This document shows, one piece after another, positions 5,766 to 11,533 of a stretch of 11,533 nucleotides of DNA. This stretch comes from Acidobacteriota bacterium (GTDB lineage Bacteria > Acidobacteriota > Terriglobia > Terriglobales > Acidobacteriaceae): positions 1 to 11,533 of the forward strand of contig JAJYBT010000019.1 of assembly GCA_021778875.1 (NCBI GenBank). The letters run 5' to 3'. The translations under genes were made by a program, and so were the position numbers. The notes beneath the pieces are model-generated. The model had not been told where the DNA came from. It searched no databases and was given only the letters and a program-made list of their open reading frames with translations. Each line of letters begins with the position of its first letter. The stretch's first letter is position 1.

Positions 5766-6764
5766 TTATTGAGGCGAAGGGCTTGCAGGGCTTGTGGGAG
5801 TCGTCGGGCCGGTCGGGCTCGTTGGGCTCGATGGGCTGGGGCTTGTTGGGCCGAAGCCTGAGCCGGAGCCGAACGCTGAACCGCCAATTCCGCCGCCGAT
5901 GCCGCCGCCAATGCCCCCGGCAGGCTGGCCGATTCCCGCGCCACCCGCGCCACCCAGGCCCCCGGACGTCATCTGCTCCATGGCCGGGTCATAGGTAAAT
6001 TCCCACTCGTTGTAGTGATTCTTCTTCTTGAATACCAGGATGGATTGCTTTGGGCTCATGGGCGAAAAGCCGATGATGCCCCCTCCGCCGAAGGTCTGGC
6101 CGGTCAGGCCCGTTCCTGTTCCCGTTGCGGAGCTGCCCGCCGAAGGGGATCCGCTCGTGTCTGTGCCGCCTGTGGCGCCGGCTGCAGGACTGGCGCCTGC
6201 GGTGGGACTCGTGCTGCCTGTGGGGCCGCCTGTGCTGGTTGTTGGGCTGGCGCTGGTGGTCGAAGTCGGGCTCGATGAGCCGAAGATCGAACTCCCGCCC
6301 GGCGAAGAGCCAAACCCGCCCCCGATTGGAGACGCGCCCGCAATGCCGTTTCCTCCGCTGGGCCCGGTTCCCGCCAGCGTCGATCCCGCCAGAGGCTGTC
6401 CGAAGAAGCCCATTGCCGTGGGAGTCTTGTTCTGTCCGAAGGCGATGGACTTCCACTCGTCCTTGCCGGTGGTCGGGTCGATGTACTTCTTGCGCAGAAA
6501 GCGGATCTCGCTGGTCTTGACGAGGGCGTCAACGTTCGGCGGATACGCGCCGAATTTGCGGTAGTAAAGCTGGATGGCGCGCACGTACTGCTTGCCGCGA
6601 TGCATCGTTTCAATTTCGCGGTCGCGCTGGATGTCTTCCCGCACCCTGGGCGCGGCCACGGCCAGAGAAATGATGAGGATCGCAAGCATGAAAATGACCG
6701 CAAGCAGGATGTAGCCCTCATCTTCGGGGCGGTGCGGGCGACGGGCTTGCGGCGATTTCACCAT
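5766..6764 (-). CDS. Pseudopilin-like protein of the secretion operon (GspG-like N-terminus)
   Basis: The last gene of the operon in the window encodes 332 residues. It begins with a short charged leader and EDEG followed by a hydrophobic helix (18-39), which fits a prepilin-peptidase cleavage site after G17. Residues 42-105 (QRDREIETMHRGKQY, AIQLYYRKFGAYP, RKKYIDPTTGKDEWK) match the GspG-type long helix and loop. Position +5 of the mature protein is Ala22 instead of the usual Glu. Residues 131-232 are a Gly/Ser/Thr/Ala/Pro low-complexity block; an ordered island follows (237-260, KQSILVFKKKNHYNEWEFTY), then a Gly-rich and Thr/Ser/Pro-rich tail to the end. The ATG at 6764 is chosen because it gives the leader described and avoids overlap with the gene ending at 6784; a frame extending to 6917 would run through that gene. 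The ribosome binding site is weak, so coupling to the upstream gene 19 bp away is likely. The role is a minor or specialised pseudopilin, inferred. Confidence 0.8.
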   Translation of the reverse strand: MVKSPQARRPHRPEDEGYILLAVIFMLAILIISLAVAAPRVREDIQRDREIETMHRGKQYVRAIQLYYRKFGAYPPNVDALVKTSEIRFLRKKYIDPTTGKDEWKSIAFGQNKTPTAMGFFGQPLAGSTLAGTGPSGGNGIAGASPIGGGFGSSPGGSSIFGSSSPTSTTSASPTTSTGGPTGSTSPTAGASPAAGATGGTDTSGSPSAGSSATGTGTGLTGQTFGGGGIIGFSPMSPKQSILVFKKKNHYNEWEFTYDPAMEQMTSGGLGGAGGAGIGQPAGGIGGGIGGGIGGSAFGSGSGFGPTSPSPSSPTSPTGPTTPTSPASPSPQ

Positions 6765-6783
6765 CAGGTTGCAGGGCCGGCGG

Positions 6784-7392
6784 TCAGTTGATTGAGAGCG
6801 GCAGGGTTTGCGTGTTGTTGTAGCCCAGATCGGTGATGCGCACACTGCCCGGCATGATGGCTTCGACCTTGTAGCGATGATCGATAATGTCACCGGCCCG
6901 GGCCATGAAGATGTCATCTCCGTGGACGAGAAACGCCTTGATTGATTTGTCGCTCGTCTGGCTGTAGCCGAAGTACTTCAGATCAATGGACGGCGGGCGG
7001 GGCGCAACGGGAGCAGCAATGACGGCGGGTTTGTCGGCCCGCGCGCTCTTCACCGGCGTCTCAATCGCAACCGGAGCCGAATCGGCAGAGAAGATGTTTC
7101 TTCCCGTGCCCGCGTAGACCACATCCTCGCTCTGCGCCAGCTTGTCCAGGTGCAGCGCGGGGTCAAGGCCGGCGTTCGAGAGCTTTTGCGCTTCTGGACC
7201 CGCGACGGCAGCCACCTTCTGGGCTGAACGGCCAGCAGCAGTGGCGCGCGCGGGTGACGGCGCAGGCTGCGGCGCGGGAGTACCCCAGAATGAACCGAAG
7301 AGCTCCCATGCGCCGATGCCAGCGATCAGCACAACGAGCCCGATGAGCAGGTAGACCTGGCGCTTATTTTCCGTGCCAAGAGAGATGGCCAT
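6784..7392 (-). CDS. GspC/PilP-like inner-membrane protein, probable link to the secretin
   Basis: The 202-residue protein has a cytoplasmic tail of about 12 residues, one transmembrane helix (about 13-30), an Ala/Pro-rich periplasmic linker (38-65), and a C-terminal small beta domain (about 132-202: [37 protein letters not shown]). This order is that of GspC (homology region) and PilP, which join the inner-membrane platform to the outer-membrane secretin; the segment GTGRNIFS (95-102) resembles the motif that precedes this domain in acidobacterial relatives. It starts at 7392, two bases after the PilO-like stop, with GGTGA six bases upstream. Sequence similarity to either family is low, so the name is by architecture and position. 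Confidence 0.7.
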   Translation of the reverse strand: MAISLGTENKRQVYLLIGLVVLIAGIGAWELFGSFWGTPAPQPAPSPARATAAGRSAQKVAAVAGPEAQKLSNAGLDPALHLDKLAQSEDVVYAGTGRNIFSADSAPVAIETPVKSARADKPAVIAAPVAPRPPSIDLKYFGYSQTSDKSIKAFLVHGDDIFMARAGDIIDHRYKVEAIMPGSVRITDLGYNNTQTLPLSIN

Positions 7393-7394
7393 GG

Positions 7395-8063
7395 CTACTC
7401 ACCGTCCTTTCCCAAAGCGGACGGTCCGGGAGCGGAGGGTCCCGGAGCGGAAGGCGAGTCGGGCGGCAGGTCCTGCGTTCTGGGCAGGCCGCTCGCGGCG
7501 GCGTCAGCCGGGCGCAGCCAGGTGGAGACGCGCAGCCTGAGGTTGACCATGCCGCCCTGCTGCCCCGTCAGAGCCATGGTGCGAATGACGAAGAATGTCT
7601 GGTCACGCTCCAGACCGTTCACAAAGCGCATGATCTGCGGATACTCGCCGCTGATGCCGGCGTCCATAGTGATCTCGGTCAGGTCGGCGCCGGCTGGACC
7701 CTGGGCATATTGCACGCGCGAGAGGCGCACGCCCGACTTTACCTCAATTTCGCCGATGCGCGTGGCAATCGAGGAGTAGCTGGCCGGGATGCGCCGGGCA
7801 TAGAAGTCCTTGATCTGTGCGCGCGATTCGGCGACCCGCTTGTCCAGGCCGCGCAGCGGAGCGGTTTCCATCTCCATTGCCTTCAGCTCAAGCTGTTTGC
7901 CGGCCAGCGCGCCGTTGGAGCTGCTGTCGGTCGCGGACCAGTCGAGCGCGAAGCGCGTGGCGAGGAGCGAAACCAGCAAGGCCAGAACCGCCAGGCCGGC
8001 ATAATGCCAGGTCAGCGGGGAACTGAGCCGTTCGCGCCAGGGGCTGATGGAATGATTGCTCAT
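7395..8063 (-). CDS. pilO: PilO-like inner-membrane assembly protein
   Basis: PilO pairs with PilN to form the periplasmic part of the type IV pilus alignment complex (GspM in type II secretion). The 222-residue product has a short cytoplasmic tail, a transmembrane helix (21-36), a coiled coil of about 52-90, and a ferredoxin-like alpha/beta domain (about 96-182) with [25 protein letters not shown] and LRLRVSTW. The tail (186-222) is Pro/Ser-rich with a repeated SAPGP/GPSA unit and is probably unstructured. The gene overlaps the PilN-like gene by four bases (ATGA), and an AGGAGG lies nine bases upstream of its ATG at 8063. Identification rests on architecture and position between PilN-like and GspC/PilP-like genes. 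Confidence 0.75.
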   Translation of the reverse strand: MSNHSISPWRERLSSPLTWHYAGLAVLALLVSLLATRFALDWSATDSSSNGALAGKQLELKAMEMETAPLRGLDKRVAESRAQIKDFYARRIPASYSSIATRIGEIEVKSGVRLSRVQYAQGPAGADLTEITMDAGISGEYPQIMRFVNGLERDQTFFVIRTMALTGQQGGMVNLRLRVSTWLRPADAAASGLPRTQDLPPDSPSAPGPSAPGPSALGKDGE

Positions 8064-8821
8064 TGCGTCGGTCCTCCTGGGCGCGGCTTCAAGGGCGCTT
8101 TGGGTCTGAGCGCATCCACATACGGAGGCCGACGCTCACCTGTCGCTTTGCCGGATGCGCTGCCGGAAGCGGCCGTCGCACTCTTCATGCGCGCCGCCTT
8201 TTCCTTTGCCTGCTTGCGTTCCGCGGCTGTCGCGGGGCTGTACTCGGCCAGCACGTCAAAGTTCACGCGGTTCGAGGCGCTGACGGGCTCCATGCGCTCG
8301 CCGGGTCCCCCGCTCGACTCGGAGCTTTCGCCGGCGATGCGCGGCGCGATAAAACGCTTGGAGTGCTCCAGATTCTGCACCAGCTCGATGGCGCGGTCGC
8401 GCGGCCCCAATACGCGCAGGCGCAGGGTGATGTGGCCTTCCTTGTCCCGCGAAGGCTCGATGGTGGTCACCTGCACCCCGCCTGGCAGCACGGTTTCCAG
8501 GTCTTCCATCGCCAGCGTCCAGGAGAAGGCTTTTTCGTCGAAGAGCTGGTTGAGGCGCTCGGCCTGGGCCAGCGTCTGGGCGTTGTCCGGCTGGCGCATC
8601 AGCGCCTGGTAGCCCTTTCGCTCATTGTTGACGCGCGCGATCTGACCGTCGAGCGAGTGGTCGCGGGCGCGGGCTTTCTCTGCTTCGTCGTGCAGGCCGC
8701 GGATGCCGAGCGCGAGACCGATGGCCACCAGCGCCAGCACGCCCATGGCGATGCGCAGGCGCTTCAGCACCGGCCCAAGATCGGTGAAGGGGCGCGTGGC
8801 GAGATTGATGGCGATACGCAT
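8060..8821 (-). CDS. pilN: PilN-like inner-membrane assembly protein
   Basis: PilN couples cytoplasmic PilM to periplasmic PilO. The 253-residue protein begins MRIAINLATRPF: the INL motif at residues 5-7 is the segment by which PilN binds the groove of PilM in known systems. A transmembrane helix (24-41) is followed by a coiled coil (43-95) and an alpha/beta domain with SWTLAMEDLETVLPGGVQVT (100-119) and HITLRLRVLGP (130-140). The last 50 residues are Lys/Ala/Pro-rich, highly basic and unlikely to fold; they are absent from typical PilN proteins. The ATG at 8821 lies three bases after the PilM-like stop, with a G-rich ribosome binding site (GGGGGTGG) about eight bases upstream. Confidence 0.82.
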   Translation of the reverse strand: MRIAINLATRPFTDLGPVLKRLRIAMGVLALVAIGLALGIRGLHDEAEKARARDHSLDGQIARVNNERKGYQALMRQPDNAQTLAQAERLNQLFDEKAFSWTLAMEDLETVLPGGVQVTTIEPSRDKEGHITLRLRVLGPRDRAIELVQNLEHSKRFIAPRIAGESSESSGGPGERMEPVSASNRVNFDVLAEYSPATAAERKQAKEKAARMKSATAASGSASGKATGERRPPYVDALRPKAPLKPRPGGPTQ

Positions 8822-8824
8822 CGT

Positions 8825-9742
8825 CTATGCCACCCCCGCCAGCGCGCCGGTAATGCCGGCCAGGCTCAGGTTGCCCAATGCTGTTGTTGCTCCTGCCTGC
8901 CGCCGCGGCGTCATTTCAACCACGGCGAACTCCGGGTCGTTGATCCAGCGGGCAAAGTCACCGGCCGTGCCGTTGCCGGCGTAATGGAGTTTGCGCGGGC
9001 GGGCGGCGAGTTTGTCTTCAAAGTAGGCAGCGGCCACGGCGATGTCGCGCTGCACCTCTGTGAGGCGAAGTTCGGGTTCCGTGGGCAGATCGAGCGTTCG
9101 GTAGAGCAGCAGGTCCTGGCCGTGGGCAATGGACGTGGTGAGCGTCGCTCCGCTCATGCAGGCTGCCAGCACGGGCTCCTGCGCGTCCAGCGCGGCCAGC
9201 GCCGCCAGGCTGGACGGCAGCACCGCGCCGGGCTCGTAACCGGCAGCGTGCGCAGCAGATTCGTACTCCGCGAGAACCGGGCCGGGCAGTACCGCAACAA
9301 GCACCCTGCACTCGGTCTTGTCCTGTGACAGAACCTGGTAGCTTACCCCCGCATGTTCGACGTCGAAAGGCACCATTTTGCGCAGCCTGAAGCGCAGCAC
9401 CGGCACGACTTCATCGGCGCGGCTGGGCAGGGAATCAAAGTCCAGCACAAAGACGCGCACCGCAGCGTCTGGCAACACCAGAGTCACTGCGCGGGTGTGT
9501 GCCGCGATATTGCCGAGGGCGGTGCGAATCGCGCTGGCAACCACCTCGGGCGCACGCAGGTTGGGCTCGCCAATGCCGGGCATAAGAGCGCCCGGGGGCA
9601 GATGCTCAAAGGCATACGCGGGCGGCTCGCCCTTGCCCGGCAGCGCAGCAGCCAGCACGCCCGCATGTGAAAGCTCCACTGCTGCCGGCGGGCGGCCGCT
9701 CTGCTGGGAGCCGGATTGTTTCCTGCTCGGTGTCCAACGCAC
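8825..9742 (-). CDS. pilM: PilM-like actin-fold cytoplasmic protein
   Basis: PilM is a cytoplasmic actin/FtsA-like protein that anchors PilN at the membrane. This 305-residue protein is the expected member by position and by features: VTLVLPDAAVRVFVLDFDSLP (split at about 86-106), RFRLRKMVPFDVEHAGVSY (117-135), and the alternating strands of about 146-200. The nucleotide-binding loops look degraded: the phosphate-1 loop reads AVELSHAG (21-28) where PilM has a DIGSS-type motif, and the second reads CMSGAT (195-200). The start is GTG at 9742, which shares one base with the ATPase stop (TAGTG); the next Met is residue 54, so GTG is needed to keep the N-terminus. A GAGG about ten bases upstream may be its ribosome binding site. 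GspL, the type II counterpart, is the alternative name. Confidence 0.8.
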   Translation of the reverse strand: MRWTPSRKQSGSQQSGRPPAAVELSHAGVLAAALPGKGEPPAYAFEHLPPGALMPGIGEPNLRAPEVVASAIRTALGNIAAHTRAVTLVLPDAAVRVFVLDFDSLPSRADEVVPVLRFRLRKMVPFDVEHAGVSYQVLSQDKTECRVLVAVLPGPVLAEYESAAHAAGYEPGAVLPSSLAALAALDAQEPVLAACMSGATLTTSIAHGQDLLLYRTLDLPTEPELRLTEVQRDIAVAAAYFEDKLAARPRKLHYAGNGTAGDFARWINDPEFAVVEMTPRRQAGATTALGNLSLAGITGALAGVA

Positions 9743-11385
9743 TATCGTGAGGCCTCAATGAATGTGACTTTGTTGATCTCCTTGAGCGTGGTCAGCCCGC
9801 GCCGCACACGATCCAGCGCCGACTCGCGCAGGAACGACATGCCTTCCTTCTGCGCCAGCTTGCGCACCTCGGAGGTGGGCTTCTTGTCCAGAATCAACTC
9901 GCGGATGGGGTCGGTCAAGTCCAGCAGCTCATGGATGGCGGTTCGGCCGCGATAGCCGGTGCCTCCGCACTCGATACAGCCCGCCCCTTCGCGGAAGTCG
10001 AAGGTGCGCCATTCCTGAGGGTCCATGCCGCTGGCATGCAGCATGTCGTCGCTGTAGTGAACGGTGCGGATGCAGTGCTCGCAAATCGTGCGCACCAGCC
10101 GCTGAGCCAGAATGCAGTTGAGCGCGGAGACAAAGTTGTAGGCCTCGACGCCCATGTTGAGAAAGCGGCCCAGCACATCCACCACATTGTTGGCGTGGAC
10201 GGTCGTGAACACCAGATGCCCGGTGAGCGCGGAGTTGATGGCAATCTGCGCAGTCTCCTGGTCGCGGATTTCGCCCACCAGAATCTTGTCCGGGTCGTGG
10301 CGCAGAATCGAGCGCAGACCGCGCGCAAACGTCAGGCCCTTCTTCTCGTTCACCGGAATCTGCGTGATGCCGCGAATCTGGTACTCGACCGGGTCCTCGA
10401 TGGTGATGATCTTGTCTTCGTCGCTCTTGATCTCGTTGAGCGCCGCGTAGAGCGTGGTCGTCTTGCCGGAGCCGGTGGGGCCGGTCACGAGCACCATGCC
10501 GTAGGGCTCGCGAATGTAGCGGCGGAAGCGGCGCAGATCGTCATCGGCAAAGCCCACCACATCGAGCGTGAGCTTGCGGAACTTCTCGCTCATGGATTCT
10601 TTGTCCAGCACGCGCAGCACGGCGTTTTCGCCATGCACCGTGGGCATGATGGAAACGCGGAAGTCGATGAGCCTTCCCTTGTAGCGAACCCTGAAACGTC
10701 CGTCCTGCGGCACGCGCCGCTCGGCAATATCCAGCTCGCTCATGATCTTGATGCGGCTCAGAATGGTGGTGTGGTGCTCGCGCGCGATGGGCGCCATGGC
10801 CTCCTGCAGCACGCCGTCGATGCGGTACTTCACATGCAGCGAATCGTCGTAGGTCTCGATGTGAATATCAGAGGCGCGGCGTTCGAGGGCAGTGAAAATC
10901 GTCGTGTCCACCAGCCGGATGATGGGGCTGATGTCCTCATCGCTGGTCAGCTTCTCGATGGAGATGTTTTCGTCCGCGTTCTCTTCGCCGGAAAGCACGT
11001 CGAAGGTGAGTCCCTCGCTGGCCTCGTCGAGCACGCGCTGCGACTGCTCGGTCTTTTTCAGCAGGTCGGTAATCTGCGAGAGCGTGGCCACGCGCGGCGT
11101 GATGCGGTGGCCCAGCAGGCCCGCGATTTCGTCCAGCACCATCAGCCGCGAGGGGTCGCTGACGGCGATCATCAGCGTCTCTCCGCGCTGCTCGATGGGC
11201 ACGAAGTTATAGCGGAACATCAGCTCCACCGGCACGGTGCGCAGCAGGTCGTGCTGGATCTTGAAGTTTTTGAGGTCCACAAACTCGGCGTGGTAGCGGC
11301 GCGCGAGAGCCTCGGCCTGGGCGCGCTCCTCCGCGCTGCCGGGCTGCGGCCCTGCGGGTAGCGTAAGTACGGTCGGATCAGCCAT
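9742..11385 (-). CDS. gspE: GspE/PilB-type secretion ATPase
   Basis: This hexameric ATPase powers pseudopilus or pilus assembly from the cytoplasmic face of the inner membrane. The 547-residue protein has the complete family layout: an N-terminal MshEN/GspE-N domain (about 20-120, including VPIEQRGETLMIAVSDPS), a linker rich in acidic residues (130-155), an N2 domain with SDIHIE (172-177) and RVPQDGR (224-230), a Walker A GPTGSGKTT (302-310), an Asp box at DPVEY (331-335), a Walker B ILVGEIRD (368-375), a His box TGHLVFTTVHAN (388-399), and a tetracysteine zinc site C435-x2-C438 and C470-x2-C473. The tetracysteine site is typical of GspE and PilB rather than of the retraction ATPase PilT. The ATG at 11385 follows AGGGG nine bases upstream and is six bases from the GspF stop, which indicates one operon. 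GspE and PilB cannot be separated by sequence; gspE is the conventional choice. Confidence 0.95.
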   Translation of the reverse strand: MADPTVLTLPAGPQPGSAEERAQAEALARRYHAEFVDLKNFKIQHDLLRTVPVELMFRYNFVPIEQRGETLMIAVSDPSRLMVLDEIAGLLGHRITPRVATLSQITDLLKKTEQSQRVLDEASEGLTFDVLSGEENADENISIEKLTSDEDISPIIRLVDTTIFTALERRASDIHIETYDDSLHVKYRIDGVLQEAMAPIAREHHTTILSRIKIMSELDIAERRVPQDGRFRVRYKGRLIDFRVSIMPTVHGENAVLRVLDKESMSEKFRKLTLDVVGFADDDLRRFRRYIREPYGMVLVTGPTGSGKTTTLYAALNEIKSDEDKIITIEDPVEYQIRGITQIPVNEKKGLTFARGLRSILRHDPDKILVGEIRDQETAQIAINSALTGHLVFTTVHANNVVDVLGRFLNMGVEAYNFVSALNCILAQRLVRTICEHCIRTVHYSDDMLHASGMDPQEWRTFDFREGAGCIECGGTGYRGRTAIHELLDLTDPIRELILDKKPTSEVRKLAQKEGMSFLRESALDRVRRGLTTLKEINKVTFIEASR

Positions 11386-11391
11386 GGCGCG

Positions 11392-11533
11392 TTACCCCTG
11401 ACTTCCTGCAGTCTGCCCCAGCGAAAAGATAGGCAGGTAAAGCGAAATGAGAATGAAGACCACCACAACACCCATAATGATCAAAATAGCCGGCTCAATC
11501 AATGCCAGAGCCGCGGTAAGCGCCGTGGCCACG
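11392..11533 (-). CDS. gspF: GspF/PilC platform protein, C-terminal end only
   Basis: The last 47 codons of an inner-membrane platform protein, cut by the right edge of the window. The visible end reads LIEPAILIIMG, a hydrophobic stretch VVVVFILISLYLPIFSLGQ, then a short polar tail and TAA at 11392-11394. The EP-x(2-5)-MG and LPIF pattern is the conserved C-terminal transmembrane helix of the GspF/PilC family, on which the ATPase acts during pilin extrusion. It is six bases upstream of the ATPase gene, the usual GspE/GspF pairing with F placed first. The family assignment is good despite the short piece. Confidence 0.88.
   Translation of the reverse strand, partial: VATALTAALALIEPAILIIMGVVVVFILISLYLPIFSLGQTAGSQG

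Noticed and set aside
5078..5953. A 291-codon frame on the minus strand
   Set aside because: It covers the iron-sulfur carrier gene in antisense, crosses the strong terminator hairpin and enters the pseudopilin-like gene out of frame.
5783..6564. Proline-, valine- or glycine-rich repeats read on the plus strand
   Set aside because: They are the complement of the low-complexity Gly/Ser/Pro blocks of the pseudopilin-like gene and not separate repeats or genes.
6765..6917. An upstream extension of the pseudopilin-like gene to 6917
   Set aside because: It would overlap the GspC/PilP-like gene by more than 130 bp and would put a non-prepilin-like segment before the leader; the ATG at 6764 gives the expected short leader.
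8063..9328. A 421-codon open frame on the plus strand
   Set aside because: It is antisense to the PilM- and PilN-like genes, begins inside their overlap and shows no protein-family pattern.
9931..11361. A 476-codon open frame on the plus strand
   Set aside because: It is exactly antisense to the ATPase gene, whose motifs are complete. GC-rich DNA readily gives such mirror frames, and the protein resembles no family.

Overview
The window looks like a GC-rich chromosomal segment from an Acidobacteriota genome, probably class Terriglobia. The main clue is a secreted protein of the von Willebrand factor A-related acidobacterial type (TIGR03436), next to a secreted SpoIVB/S55-type serine peptidase. 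The secretion-machine cluster, with its unusual Gly/Ser/Pro-rich pseudopilin-like protein, fits the same phylum. Species cannot be named from this sequence. No tRNA, rRNA, CRISPR array, transposase or phage gene was found.

Left part (1-3295): a secreted S55-type peptidase runs on the minus strand off the left edge (start at 1816). It is divergent from the secreted VWA-like protein on the plus strand (1976-3217). A 13-bp-stem hairpin (3239-3268) closes the VWA-like gene against the convergent gene that follows.

Middle part (3296-5765): on the minus strand lie a 90-residue two-helix membrane protein (3296-3568) and an unrecognised 352-residue protein (3929-4987). Between them is a 360-bp gene-free stretch with a 16-bp-stem hairpin and short direct repeats. 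An A-type iron-sulfur carrier (HesB/IscA/ErpA family) follows on the plus strand (5288-5659). It ends at a 13-bp perfect terminator-like hairpin (5692-5722) shared with the convergent secretion operon.

Right part (5766-11533): one tightly packed minus-strand operon, read right to left, encodes the 3' end of a GspF/PilC platform protein, the GspE/PilB ATPase, PilM-like, PilN-like and PilO-like assembly proteins, a GspC/PilP-like protein and a pseudopilin-like protein. Gaps are from -4 to 19 bp, which indicates co-transcription and probably translational coupling. Together these would build the inner-membrane part of a type II secretion or type IV pilus-like machine: the ATPase drives the platform protein to assemble pseudopilin, PilM/N/O form the cytoplasmic-to-periplasmic alignment complex, and the GspC/PilP-like protein would connect to a secretin. 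No secretin gene lies in the window.

Most of the window is ordinary for this lineage. The points that deserve a second look are the apparently rearranged S55 peptidase domain, the pseudopilin without the expected Glu at +5 and with two long low-complexity blocks, the unrecognised 352-residue protein, and the hairpin-bearing gap beside it.
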